The notes: a model not told the origin generated them from the sequence alone. Counted from the first letter of the stretch, positions 8,300-17,630 are shown. The stretch: 64,000 nt of DNA from Oceanirhabdus seepicola (GCF_023684385.1 NZ_JAGSOJ010000002.1:124001-188000); one strand, 5' to 3'. Program-made: numbers and translations.

Positions 8300-9337
8300 A
8301 TGGATACTAAATTATTAAGTAAAGAAAAGAAATTGGTAAATAAAGAGAAATTTAAAACAGTGGGATGTGACTTCAAGTATAGTAATAATGTAACGATAGA
8401 GGCTTTAGGATATAATAAGCGGGCGTGGTTAAAATTTAAGAATAATAAAATAGCCCTTATTTCACTCTTTTTATTGACTATTATATTAAGTATTTCATTT
8501 ACAAGCCCAATATGGGCGGCAGATCAAATTTATACTATAGAAGACGCTAAAGGCTTAAGTTATCTTGGTGAAGGAAATATTGATGTAAACTTTAAAATAC
8601 TAAAAAGTAGGGAATTGTTAAAAAAAAATTTTGGCTTACCAAATGCATCTCCTAGTTCTCAGCATATTTTCGGGACAGATAGACATGGTGTAGATATATT
8701 TGCTAACACTTTTGTTAGACTAAGGCTATCATTATACTTAGGTATCGTAGTCGCACTACTTAACACTTTTATAGGTATTATTTACGGTACTATATCAGGA
8801 TATATGGGTGGAATAATTGATGATATAATGATGAGAGTTATAGAGGTAATATCAAGTATTCCAAATATTTTATTGATAAGTATAATAGTTATAGTTATAG
8901 GAAATTCTTTTAAATCAATTTTAATTGCAATGGCACTACTTGGATGGTGCAAAACTGCCATGATTGTAAGAGGGAAGGTTTGTCAACTTAGAGAACAAGA
9001 GTTTATTATAGCTTCAAAAGCGTTGGGAGCTGATCGTGAGAGAATTGTAATTGCACACATGATTCCTAATATTATGCCTTTGGCAATGACAGCTTTCTCT
9101 GATGATATTCCAAGTGTAATATTAGATGAAGCTATGCTTTCTTGCATTGGCCTTGGGATAAGGGTACCATATTACACATTAGGAAAAATGCTATTTTCCT
9201 ATTCTGATTCAAGTGTTCTTTTCTTCTACTCTTATCAGATTATACTTCCTTCACTAGTACTTGCATTAGTGATACTACTTTTTCAATATGTTGCAACTGC
9301 GCTGACAGATGCATTTGATCCAAATATCATTTATTAA
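8300..9337 (+). CDS. ABC transporter permease, OppC/DppC type
   Basis: The 345-aa protein has an N-terminal tail, a first helix at about 52-72, the conserved FGTDRHGVDIF segment that precedes the permease core in OppC/DppC proteins, and five further helices. The EAA loop that contacts the ATPase is present (SKALGADRERIVIAHMIPNIMP). Such permeases import peptides or nickel as heterodimers with OppB, two ATPases and a binding protein. None of those partners is present here, so this is an orphan subunit. The neighbour upstream is the 514-aa membrane protein. A bidirectional terminator follows. Confidence 0.87.
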   Translation: MDTKLLSKEKKLVNKEKFKTVGCDFKYSNNVTIEALGYNKRAWLKFKNNKIALISLFLLTIILSISFTSPIWAADQIYTIEDAKGLSYLGEGNIDVNFKILKSRELLKKNFGLPNASPSSQHIFGTDRHGVDIFANTFVRLRLSLYLGIVVALLNTFIGIIYGTISGYMGGIIDDIMMRVIEVISSIPNILLISIIVIVIGNSFKSILIAMALLGWCKTAMIVRGKVCQLREQEFIIASKALGADRERIVIAHMIPNIMPLAMTAFSDDIPSVILDEAMLSCIGLGIRVPYYTLGKMLFSYSDSSVLFFYSYQIILPSLVLALVILLFQYVATALTDAFDPNIIY

Positions 9338-9368
9338 TAACGTGACCTGCAAAGGAATTTCATAAAAA

Positions 9369-9407
9369 AAATAGGTACTTGCCAATTGGACAAGTACCTA
9401 TTTTTCA
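9369..9407. terminator. Bidirectional terminator
   Basis: Perfect 11-bp arms ataggtacttg / caagtacctat flanked by an A-run on the left and a T-run on the right. It serves the permease gene and the converging minus-strand gene at 9468. Confidence 0.9.
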
Positions 9408-9467
9408 TGTATTAAAAAGAGTTTTGGGATACTAGTGAACAAACCTAACGTAGTACGTATGAGTTTA

Positions 9468-9935
9468 CTATCGCTTATTAGTAATCATATACTGTATTAT
9501 TCTTATGTATTGAACAATAGCTGCAATAAGTAATGAAATCACAATCCATGGAAATGCTAGTGTATCAACTTTTTCAAGGGAAAATAGCATTGCAAAAGCT
9601 GCTATTGATACTGCTGAAGAAAAAATGCCATAATAATATGCTTTGAAGGAATATGTTTTACTTCCAAACATCGTTGACTTATTTTGGCGATTTACTTTAA
9701 ACATATAATATATAGAAATCAAAGTACCTATAATAAGTATTATTTTATATATAATAACTAACTCTGGTGAGAGAACAGAAGTAAAAAGTTTTTTGTTTCT
9801 TACAAATAGATCCCTCTGAAGTCCCATTCTATCATCCACTAACTTAATAAGATATATACTCATAAAAAATAGTATGTAGCTTAATATGGGGAATATCCAT
9901 CCCCAAACAATATTTCCTACTGATGTTTTTTTCAA
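9468..9935 (-). CDS. Four-helix membrane protein, unknown
   Basis: Four hydrophobic segments are visible (about 10-32, 60-78, 100-120 and 126-147 in a product of about 155 residues), with charged loops and a short basic C-terminus. No family motif is recognised. The most likely start is a TTG at 9935 with AAGGAAG at 8-nt spacing; a GTG at 9944 is possible but lies on top of the ribosome binding site. It lies downstream of the rhodanese gene on the same strand, but a strong hairpin between them suggests separate transcription. Confidence 0.65.
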   Translation of the reverse strand: MKKTSVGNIVWGWIFPILSYILFFMSIYLIKLVDDRMGLQRDLFVRNKKLFTSVLSPELVIIYKIILIIGTLISIYYMFKVNRQNKSTMFGSKTYSFKAYYYGIFSSAVSIAAFAMLFSLEKVDTLAFPWIVISLLIAAIVQYIRIIQYMITNKR

Positions 9936-10012
9936 TATATTCACTTCCTTCCATAGAATTAAAAAGTTTTAGGTGCATTTATATGTGCAATTCTAGACTT
10001 ATTTACCATTAT

Positions 10013-10051
10013 ACAATAAAAATGCACGGGGATACCGTACATTTTTATTGT
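10013..10051 (-). terminator. Terminator of the rhodanese gene
   Basis: acaataaaaatgcacgg pairs with ccgtacatttttattgt around loop ggata, giving a long stem with A/T tails on both sides. It follows the stop codon of the minus-strand gene at 10060. Confidence 0.85.
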
Positions 10052-10059
10052 AAATATAT

Positions 10060-11448
10060 TTATTTTTTTTCTGGTGCTCCTGTTTCTATTGGATTAGATT
10101 CATCTCCACTCCATTCATACCATCCACCATCGTAAACTGAAACGTCATCCCATCCCATAAGATATGCGTAGAAGAAAGTTTCACTAGCTCTCCATCCAGT
10201 ACCACAGAAATATGATACCTTCTTATCAGAAGTTATTCCCCAGTCTTTCCAAAATGCTTCTATTTCATGAAAGTTTCTCATTGTATTGTCTACATTTCTG
10301 AAATGCTCCATGTGATATGGATCTGAACCTGCGTGACCCCAAACAGCTCCTGATATACGTCCTTTAGGCTCAATATAACTATACCCACTTGTTTCACCTA
10401 TATATTCAGCCCAACTTCTTACTGATACAAGTTCACCATTTTCATCTGCAAGTATTTCTTTTGCTTCTTTTGTGTTAATTATATACTCAGGATGTACTGG
10501 TACTTTAGCTCCAAAACTCTCAACTGACTTTGGTTCTATATTTCCATTTTCAGTTTTTAATCCAGCTTCTGTCCAAGCTCCAAATCCACCATTCATAAGT
10601 CTAACATCTTCTACACCTGCATACATCATTACTGAAGCAACACGCGCAGCAGCAGTTGAGTCTGCTCCATATAATACAACTGTTGTATCTTTATCTACTC
10701 CAATAGATGTTAAAACAGTTTCTATTTTTTCATCTGAAACTATATTCCACCATGGTTCTTCTTCAATCAATCCTGTATCAAGATGAACAGCTCCAGGTAT
10801 GTGAGCTTCTTTATAGTCTTTACCATCGCCCCAGCTCACTTCAACTACAACATACTTGTCGTTCTCAAAAGTTTCAGGTTTTTCTCCATTAACTAATGCA
10901 TTAACCCATTGAGGGTGAACTAGTTTCTCGTATCTTGCTAGTTTGTCCATTGGAAGTTCTTTATCTTGAGACCAAGCTTTAATTCCTTCAGTATATATTG
11001 TTACATTCGTATATCCTAAACCTAAAAGTTTATCAGCAAGTCTTGATTTTTCTTTTCCATTAACATCATAGATTATAATTTCTTTACTTTTAATAATGCC
11101 TTTATCATCAAGTGTTTTTTGCATGTCTTTATCTTCAATTTTATCTAACCATGAAGTAGGAAAATCTACGGCACCTTTTATATGTCCGCCTCTTTCTTCA
11201 CCAGCAAGTGTCCATCCAATATATGAAGCTTCATCTCTAGTATCTACAATAACGACATTTTCTTCATTTATTCTTTTCTTTAACTCTTCAGTTGAAATAT
11301 TATTTATATCATTTGTTTCCTTTTTATCTGATGATTCAACCTTTTTTTCTGTTGTATTTGTGTTTACTTTATTACCACAAGCGGTAAAAGTTATATTTCC
11401 AATGATTGCCGCTGCTACTAAAAGTAAAGCAAATTTTCTTCTCATCAT
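10060..11448 (-). CDS. Secreted lipoprotein with three rhodanese domains
   Basis: This 462-aa protein starts with a lipoprotein signal (basic MMRRK, hydrophobic stretch, TFTACGN with the lipidated Cys at about 24), so it should sit on the outer face of the membrane. Three rhodanese-like modules follow (about 50-160, 175-305, 320-455). Only the last keeps the catalytic Cys loop (SYFCGTGWRAS); the first has DVNGKEKSR and the second GADSTAAAR at that site. The active domain would carry sulfur as a persulfide, and the other two are probably structural or binding domains. It has its own AGGGGG ribosome binding site and terminator. Confidence 0.88.
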   Translation of the reverse strand: MMRRKFALLLVAAAIIGNITFTACGNKVNTNTTEKKVESSDKKETNDINNISTEELKKRINEENVVIVDTRDEASYIGWTLAGEERGGHIKGAVDFPTSWLDKIEDKDMQKTLDDKGIIKSKEIIIYDVNGKEKSRLADKLLGLGYTNVTIYTEGIKAWSQDKELPMDKLARYEKLVHPQWVNALVNGEKPETFENDKYVVVEVSWGDGKDYKEAHIPGAVHLDTGLIEEEPWWNIVSDEKIETVLTSIGVDKDTTVVLYGADSTAAARVASVMMYAGVEDVRLMNGGFGAWTEAGLKTENGNIEPKSVESFGAKVPVHPEYIINTKEAKEILADENGELVSVRSWAEYIGETSGYSYIEPKGRISGAVWGHAGSDPYHMEHFRNVDNTMRNFHEIEAFWKDWGITSDKKVSYFCGTGWRASETFFYAYLMGWDDVSVYDGGWYEWSGDESNPIETGAPEKK

Positions 11449-11769
11449 AATTGTTGCCCCCTATTTACGTGTCTAATTAATGATCATATATAAAATATAA
11501 TTATGATTTATCTTAATATTGTCCATTCAATAACAAAAAAATTATTAATATATTCATATAGTATAGGAAATCGTCGAATATTGTCAATTTGATTTTTCTA
11601 TAGATAAAGTGTCTTCTATTATATATACAAATAGATTACTATATTTCCCCATAAACTATTAAGAATCAAAGGGTTATTCAAATACACATAGAATACACAA
11701 CTAAATGTGATAATGATCTCAAATATAAATATAAAGTATAAAAATAAGTTCATAGTTGGTGATGGGAAT

Positions 11770-12450
11770 ATGGGAAAAAAAGTATTGATTGTAGAAGATG
11801 AAGCAAGAATAAGAGAAATAACTTCAGACTATTTTAAAGTTAGTGGATTTGAAGTCTATGAAGCTGAGAATGGAAGAGAAGCTATGGAAATTTTTGATTT
11901 AAATGAAGTAGATTTAATAATTTTAGATATTATGATGCCTGAATTAGATGGGTGGTCTGTATGTAAAAGAATTAGGAAGAAATCTGATGTGCTAATAATT
12001 ATTTTAACAGCTAGAAGTGATGAAGAGGATAAACTGATGGGATTTGAATTAGGTGCAGATGAATATGTCACAAAGCCATTTAGCCCAAAAGTTTTAGTTG
12101 CAAGAGCTAAAACTTTATTTAAAAGAATTGAAGGGAATGTAGGAGAAAAAAATCATCTTATAATAATAGATGGAATAGAGATCAATAAACAAGCGTACAA
12201 GGTTAAGAGTGATAATCAAGAAATAGAGTTATCCCCTAAAGAATATAGTTTATTTCTTTACTTGGTAGAGAATAAAGGCGTTGTTCTTTCAAGAGAGGCT
12301 ATTTTAAATAATGTTTGGGGTTATGATTATTTCGGTGATACAAGGGCTGTAGATACTCATATAAAAAAATTGCGAAAGAAACTTGGAAACAAAGCCCAGC
12401 ATATTAAAACAATCATAAGAGTTGGCTATACATTTGAGGTGAATAGATGA
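11770..12450 (+). CDS. OmpR/PhoB-family response regulator
   Basis: The product is 226 aa: an N-terminal receiver domain (acidic pair E9/D10, phospho-acceptor D53 in ILDIMMP, conserved Lys in YVTKPFSP) and a C-terminal winged helix (SPKEYSLFLYLVENKG ... DTHIKKLRKKLG). It is a DNA-binding regulator phosphorylated by the kinase encoded next, whose ATG overlaps its stop codon by four bases. A GTG at 11707 would add 21 unusual residues; the ATG at 11770 gives the standard MxKKVLIVED start and is preferred. The genomic partner set (kinase and secreted repeat protein) suggests an envelope-related signal. Confidence 0.93.
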   Translation: MGKKVLIVEDEARIREITSDYFKVSGFEVYEAENGREAMEIFDLNEVDLIILDIMMPELDGWSVCKRIRKKSDVLIIILTARSDEEDKLMGFELGADEYVTKPFSPKVLVARAKTLFKRIEGNVGEKNHLIIIDGIEINKQAYKVKSDNQEIELSPKEYSLFLYLVENKGVVLSREAILNNVWGYDYFGDTRAVDTHIKKLRKKLGNKAQHIKTIIRVGYTFEVNR

Positions 12451-14255
12451 AGAGTAAAAGCATAGTGGTCAAGTTATTTTGCATTACATTTAGCCTCTTT
12501 ATGGTATTCTTACTAATTGTAATGGGCTTTCAAAGAATATTTTTTGATGAATTATACTTAAAGAGAAAAATAAGCACTACTGAAAAAAATATCGAAAAGT
12601 TTAGTCAGGAATATTTAAAAGCACAATGGAGTAGAACTCAAATAATAAATAATATCAATATATTTACTGAGAAGAATAATGTTCCTTTGCTTATTGTTGA
12701 TGAAGAAGGGAGTCCTAAATACTTAAATGAAAATGAGTCATATACCATCACTATTCATACTGACGATGATTTATATGTTAAAGTCTATTTAGATTCAATC
12801 ATATATAATGAAGGTTTTCAGGGATTCGAACCAAAATTAGGAGATAAAATTTATTTAGAAGGTATACTTATGGATGAAGATAATATGTATGTTGAACCAT
12901 ATCTTGTTAAGATAAATGATAGGAGTTATTCTTTAGAAAATGGTGATGAAACAGATGAAATTATTAATGAAGAACCTGAGGTTAATTTCTCCATTAGCGC
13001 CATCAAGGGAGAGATAGTTTATATTAATAACTCTATTGATCAGGAAATTTTTTATGATTATAGGGCTAACAATTTATTAAATGAGATATATAACTATGTT
13101 GATGAATTTGATGAAAAAAAAGAAATTCCATTTAGTGAGATTATAAAAACAAATTCCTATGTTGATCCTAGTACAGGAATAAAAAGTATTATATTCAAAA
13201 AGTCGATAATGAAATCAGATGGCAGCAAGGAAATGATTTTTGCAATGACATCTCTGCAACCTATAGGTGAAGCAATAGAGGTTATGATGGATTATTATAT
13301 TTATCTATTTTTACTAGCTGTGATATTTATAATACTTATTTCATTTATTTATTCGAAAATTATTGCTGATCCACTTTTAGAAATGAATGTTGTAGCAAAG
13401 AAAATGGCAAATTTGGATTTTACAGTTTATTCTAATGTTAAAGCAAATGATGAAATGGGAAGCTTATCTGAAAGTTTAAATATATTATCAAGAAACTTAA
13501 ATAGAAGCATGACAGAATTAAAAAAAGCAAATCAAGAATTACTTGATGATATTGAAAAAGAAAGAATTCAGGAGCAAATAAGAAAAGAATTTGTTGCTAG
13601 TGTATCACATGAATTGAAAACTCCTCTTGGAATTATGAAGGGATTTGCAGAAGGTATTAAGGATGGTATCTATGAACAAAAAAAGGATTATTATTTAGAT
13701 GTAATAATTGATGAAATAGAAAAAATGGATGATATGGTAAGAGAGATGTTGGAGTTGTCTAAGCTAGAATCTAAGGCTTGTGCATTATCAAAGAGTGAGT
13801 TTGATATAAAAAAAATGATTGTTGATATACGGAATAAATTTAAACATCATGAAATAGATAAAAATTTAAGTATCCACTTGAATGTAGAAGAAAAAATAGT
13901 TTTTGCAGATAAGAGAAAAATAGATCAGGTAATTGTAAATTTATACAGTAATGCTATAAGATATTCAAATGAAAGTGGAACTATTAATATTAGAACAGAA
14001 GATAATGAGAATGAAGTATATGTGTATATTGAAAACAGTGGTGCATATATATCAGAGGAAGAAATAAGTAAAATATGGGATAGATTTTATAGAGTAGATA
14101 AGTCTAGAAGTAGAGCTTTAGGAGGAACTGGATTAGGGTTACCTATTGTGAAGAACATTTTAGATATTCATGGAAGTGAATATGGTGTTAGAAATACTGA
14201 ATTAGGTGTGGAATTTTATTTCAGTTTATTGAAAAAAGAAAATAAAACACTTTGA
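12447..14255 (+). CDS. Sensor histidine kinase
   Basis: This 602-aa membrane kinase has a first helix at about 7-27, an external sensor domain of about 255 residues, a second helix at about 282-303, a HAMP domain at about 303-356, the H-box VSHELKTP with His388, and an ATP-binding domain with N-, G1- and G2-boxes (NLYSNAIRYS, FYRVDKSRS, GGTGLGLPIVK). It should autophosphorylate and pass phosphate to the overlapping response regulator. The sensor domain is acidic and unassigned. The downstream secreted repeat protein may be its ligand or target. Confidence 0.94.
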   Translation: MKSKSIVVKLFCITFSLFMVFLLIVMGFQRIFFDELYLKRKISTTEKNIEKFSQEYLKAQWSRTQIINNINIFTEKNNVPLLIVDEEGSPKYLNENESYTITIHTDDDLYVKVYLDSIIYNEGFQGFEPKLGDKIYLEGILMDEDNMYVEPYLVKINDRSYSLENGDETDEIINEEPEVNFSISAIKGEIVYINNSIDQEIFYDYRANNLLNEIYNYVDEFDEKKEIPFSEIIKTNSYVDPSTGIKSIIFKKSIMKSDGSKEMIFAMTSLQPIGEAIEVMMDYYIYLFLLAVIFIILISFIYSKIIADPLLEMNVVAKKMANLDFTVYSNVKANDEMGSLSESLNILSRNLNRSMTELKKANQELLDDIEKERIQEQIRKEFVASVSHELKTPLGIMKGFAEGIKDGIYEQKKDYYLDVIIDEIEKMDDMVREMLELSKLESKACALSKSEFDIKKMIVDIRNKFKHHEIDKNLSIHLNVEEKIVFADKRKIDQVIVNLYSNAIRYSNESGTINIRTEDNENEVYVYIENSGAYISEEEISKIWDRFYRVDKSRSRALGGTGLGLPIVKNILDIHGSEYGVRNTELGVEFYFSLLKKENKTL

Positions 14256-14343
14256 GGACATAGAGTTTACACAGAGAGTACACATCATGATTATATAATT
14301 ACATTACAAAGAACAGTAATTAATAATTAGGAGGATGTAAATT

Positions 14344-15138
14344 ATGATTTCAAAGAAAATTAAGGTTACTTTATTAGCAGCAGTATTAATGATTACAGGA
14401 ATTGCACAAACAACATTGGCGGATACAACTACAAAAAAGGATACAAACATAGAGATTGAATCAAAATTTGAGAATAGTGAAGAAGATATGACAACTTTGT
14501 TTGATTCTGATTTTGAAGACATGAGTTTTGAGGATCTAGTAGGAGATATGAAAAAGGATATTAAGAAAGAGGATTTAGTTAAATTAGAAAAAAACTTTAA
14601 CGAAGCTGTAGCTTTAGAAAAAGAAGAGAAGATTGAAGCAGCAGATAAGAAGTGGGATGAGTTTTATAATATCTTTGATAAATATATGCCGGAAATGACT
14701 GACTATGAAGAGATGAGTTTTGAAGATTTCATAGGTGAAATGAAAGAAGATATAAAAAAAGAAGATCTAGCAAAACTAGAAAAAACATATAAAGAGATTC
14801 AAACTTTAGAAAAAGCGCAGAAATTCGAGGAATCCGATAAAAAGTGGAATGAGTTTTATAATATTCTTGATAAATATATTCCAGAGATGGCTGCCTTTGA
14901 AGAGATGAGTTTTGAAGATTTCATAGGTGAAACAAAGCAAGATATTAAAAAAGAAGATTTAGTTAAATTAGAAAAAATATTTAAAGATATTGAGACTTTA
15001 GAGAAAGCGCAGAAATTCGAGGAATTAGATAAAAAGTGGAATGAGTTTTATAATATTTTTGATAAATACATGCCAGAAACTATTTGCAATGATTTGATTG
15101 ATTGTGAAGATTTTAAGGATGACATGAATCAAGAATAA
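14344..15138 (+). CDS. Secreted protein made of three 64-aa repeats
   Basis: The 264-aa protein has a Sec signal peptide (MISKKIKVTLLAAVLMITG, cleavage near TTLAD at about 27). The mature part is three tandem copies of one unit, each starting MSFED (F/L)(I/V)G and containing DIKKEDL(V/A)KLEK and DKKW(N/D)EFYNI(F/L)DKY(M/I)PE. The unit is helical and very acidic. I do not recognise the family. It lies 88 bp after the kinase gene in the same direction with an AGGAGG site, so it may be a target or a feedback component of the two-component system. A strong terminator closes the unit. Confidence 0.82.
   Translation: MISKKIKVTLLAAVLMITGIAQTTLADTTTKKDTNIEIESKFENSEEDMTTLFDSDFEDMSFEDLVGDMKKDIKKEDLVKLEKNFNEAVALEKEEKIEAADKKWDEFYNIFDKYMPEMTDYEEMSFEDFIGEMKEDIKKEDLAKLEKTYKEIQTLEKAQKFEESDKKWNEFYNILDKYIPEMAAFEEMSFEDFIGETKQDIKKEDLVKLEKIFKDIETLEKAQKFEELDKKWNEFYNIFDKYMPETICNDLIDCEDFKDDMNQE
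14521..15096 (+). repeat. Three 192-bp in-frame tandem repeats
   Basis: Units start at 14521, 14713 and 14905, exactly 192 bp apart (64 codons each). Copies 2 and 3 are closer to each other than to copy 1, so the latest duplication was probably the 2/3 pair. Confidence 0.9.
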
Positions 15139-15171
15139 GATAGTAGTTTATAAAGTAATATTAACAATTTT

Positions 15172-15203
15172 GGCAGTTGGATATTCTCCAACTGCCTTTT
15201 TTC
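15172..15203 (+). terminator. Terminator of the two-component unit
   Basis: Perfect 9-bp arms ggcagttgg / ccaactgcc, loop atattct, then TTTTTT. Confidence 0.92.
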
Positions 15204-15264
15204 GATTTCTTTAGTAATTACTCAAAAATTAGGTTAAAATAGAGATAGATTTGGAGGGATGGAA

Positions 15265-16047
15265 ATGATATTTGACTCACATGTACACACAGATTTTTCA
15301 GGTGATAGTGATATGAAGATAGCCGATGCTATAAAGAGAGCAGATGAACTTGGTATTGGGTTAGTAATAACTGACCATATGGATATAAATGATTATATAA
15401 AGAATAGAAGTGGCTTTGATGTTGATAAGTTTTTTGAGGCATACACAAAGCTTAGGAGTGATAAGTTACTTCTTGGTATAGAACTTGGATTAAGAGAAGA
15501 AGCTGTTGAAAGAAATGTTCACTTAGTTAATAATTATGATTTTGATTTTATTCTAGGGTCAACACATGCTCCTTATGCTTCAAAACATGAATATGAGTTC
15601 TTTGATGCTGAGGTTTATGTAGGAAAATCTAAGAGAGAAGCATATGAGGAATATTTCAGATCAATGATTAGAGGGGTTAAGGAGAACGAGTATATAGATT
15701 CTTTGGCTCATATTGATTATATAGCTAGATATTCTAGATATGATGATAAGGAACTTTATTATAATGAGTATAAACCTTTAATTGATGAGGTACTTAAGGA
15801 AGTTGCCCTTAGAGAGAAGTCAATGGAGATAAGTACTCGAAGAATAGGTAATAAGACATCCGCTGATGAACTTATGAAGATATATAAGAGATTTAGAGAG
15901 CTTGGAGGAGAGACTGTAACTATCGGTTCTGATGGACATTATCCTGGAGCTATTGGAGCTAACCTTAAGAGTGGGCTTGAGATGGCAGAGGCTTGTGGAT
16001 TGAAACCTGTTTATTATAAAAAAAGAAAAATACATTTTATTAAATAA
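15265..16047 (+). CDS. PHP-domain phosphoesterase, HisJ-like (second copy)
   Basis: This 260-aa protein is a paralogue of the one at 3347-4123, with the same PHP metal motifs: MIFDSHVHT, ITDHMD, GSTHAPY, LAHIDY and IGSDGHY. It adds a short insertion (EVYVGKSK) after the EFFDAE segment. An in-frame ATG at 15259 touches the GGAGGG ribosome binding site; the ATG at 15265 has 6-nt spacing and matches the paralogue's start, so it is preferred. The substrate is unknown; histidinol phosphate is the family precedent but there is no his operon here. A terminator of the same form as that of its paralogue follows. Confidence 0.86.
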   Translation: MIFDSHVHTDFSGDSDMKIADAIKRADELGIGLVITDHMDINDYIKNRSGFDVDKFFEAYTKLRSDKLLLGIELGLREEAVERNVHLVNNYDFDFILGSTHAPYASKHEYEFFDAEVYVGKSKREAYEEYFRSMIRGVKENEYIDSLAHIDYIARYSRYDDKELYYNEYKPLIDEVLKEVALREKSMEISTRRIGNKTSADELMKIYKRFRELGGETVTIGSDGHYPGAIGANLKSGLEMAEACGLKPVYYKKRKIHFIK

Positions 16048-16062
16048 TTTTCAAACAGTTTT

Positions 16063-16108
16063 GGGTTCTTGATTTCAAGAGAGTTTTCTTGAGAGCAAGG
16101 ACCTTTTG
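16063..16108 (+). terminator. Terminator after the second PHP gene
   Basis: Outer arms ggttcttg / caaggacc (with G-U) and inner arms tcaaga / tcttga form a hairpin followed by TTTT. Confidence 0.8.
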
Positions 16109-16241
16109 TAATAAAGATAATTCAGTGGTGAAAATTTATTGTTTATATAATGTTAGCAATAAATTATTTGTATATGATAAAATGGTAATCATATACAAAG
16201 GCTGATATTATAATATTGAAATTCATGGGAGGAGGATGAAC

Positions 16242-17384
16242 ATGAAAAAAGGGGTTTTTCATTCATTAATTTTAGCTATATCTATGGCAATTATACTAAT
16301 AGGTTGCAACGCAAGTACTAATAATATTAATGAAGAAAGAGGGGTTGGTGAGGATAATAAGACTTATACTGGGAAGGACCTAGAGTCTATTAACAAAATA
16401 AATAACCTTATAAAAGGGCAAGAGAAATACATTAAAGAAGAGAATAAAGAGAAGTACATGGAAACTATAAGTAAGGAAAATAGGGAATATTACTGGGAGA
16501 AAATTCACTGGTTTGACGATATAATAAGTGCTGATATCACAGAGTATTCTCTTCAAGTATTAAAGGTTGATAAGATAGATGATTTTAAATTCAGAGCACA
16601 GTTACTTCAAAAATATCATTGTAATGAAAAAGACTATAGCTTAAAGTATTCAAATATTTATACAATTGAAGATGATAAGATTTTAGATTATGATTTAGAT
16701 TTTAAAACCATTCAAACAGAGCATTTTATAGTTAAGTATTTAGGCGAATTAGAACTTAAAGATTGGATATGTGAAGAGGCTGAAAAAGGATACAGTATTG
16801 CTACAGAAAATTATGGAGATACTCCTAAGGATAAAACTATCATAAAGCTTTATAATGATAGAGAGCTTTTAAGGCAGTCAGTGAAGCTATCATTTGGTTG
16901 GCAGTTCGGAGGATGGTATGAGTATCCAGAGTCTATTAAGTTCTTAAAATTAGAAAAGGAGAATAACAATTTTAGAAGAGGTATAGCTCATGAATTAATT
17001 CATAAGATTACTATAGGAGAATCCGCTAACAATATGCCTTATTGGTTAGCAGAAGGTTTGGCTGAGTATTTCTCAAAAGAAGACAGTATGAGAGATAGCT
17101 ATCATCCAGCATTTGAGTTAATTGAACTAGATAAGATAGATCTTGAAAATTATGAAGGAAATGCTTATGAGTATTATAAAAGTTCAAGATATTATATAGA
17201 TAAAATTATTAATAAATATGGAATAGATAAAGTTAAGGAAATATTAAAAGGGCTTAGTGAATATGGGCTCCAGGAAAAAACAAATGGAGAGATTTATCTT
17301 GAAAATAATAAGAGATTTTATGAAGTTCTTGAAAAAGTTTTAGATAAAACCTTTGAAGAATTAAATACAGAGTTTAGAGATTAA
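16242..17384 (+). CDS. Lipoprotein zinc metallopeptidase (peptidase MA-like)
   Basis: The product is 380 aa. It starts with a lipoprotein signal (LIGCN, Cys at about 22). The C-terminal half carries the gluzincin signature HELIH at about 250-254 followed by WLAEGLAEYF, whose Glu would be the third zinc ligand. This matches peptidase MA-like proteins, membrane-attached enzymes on the outside of Firmicutes with mostly unknown substrates. The N-terminal half (about 40-165) has an NTF2-like or cystatin-like layout. An ATG at 16236 abuts the GGAGGAGG site; the ATG at 16242 is better spaced. It appears monocistronic. Confidence 0.82.
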   Translation: MKKGVFHSLILAISMAIILIGCNASTNNINEERGVGEDNKTYTGKDLESINKINNLIKGQEKYIKEENKEKYMETISKENREYYWEKIHWFDDIISADITEYSLQVLKVDKIDDFKFRAQLLQKYHCNEKDYSLKYSNIYTIEDDKILDYDLDFKTIQTEHFIVKYLGELELKDWICEEAEKGYSIATENYGDTPKDKTIIKLYNDRELLRQSVKLSFGWQFGGWYEYPESIKFLKLEKENNNFRRGIAHELIHKITIGESANNMPYWLAEGLAEYFSKEDSMRDSYHPAFELIELDKIDLENYEGNAYEYYKSSRYYIDKIINKYGIDKVKEILKGLSEYGLQEKTNGEIYLENNKRFYEVLEKVLDKTFEELNTEFRD

Positions 17385-17486
17385 TAGATATGATGAGCAA
17401 GTAGATGAAAGAGGATTTTTGTGACATATATTTTTCGAAAGAAATAATAAGACTAACAGAGAGTTAGGCTGAAAATGTTAGCTACG

Positions 17487-17524
17487 AAAGAGTTAAGATT
17501 TAAGGTTTAACTCTTTATTTTTTT
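17487..17524 (+). terminator. Terminator upstream of the ars-like operon
   Basis: 10-bp arms aaagagttaa / ttaactcttt followed by ATTTTTTTT. The same arm sequence recurs in the hairpin that closes the operon at 20463-20524. Confidence 0.85.
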
Positions 17525-17598
17525 GTCTAGTTACCGATGAATTTTATAATATAAGGAATACATATACTCACATGTGCATATGTATATACAAACATATG
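17523..17598 (+). promoter_or_regulatory. Promoter and ArsR-type operator
   Basis: A TATAAT at 17545-17550 with a weak -35 (TTGTCT, 17523-17528, spacer 16) is followed by an inverted repeat with 7-bp arms catatgt (17577-17583) and acatatg (17592-17598) separated by 8 bases. It lies 33 bp before the arsR start. An operator at this place would let the encoded ArsR repress its own operon. Confidence 0.55.
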
Positions 17599-17630
17599 AA
17601 GATAATAGCTTGTAAAGGAAGTGATATAGA

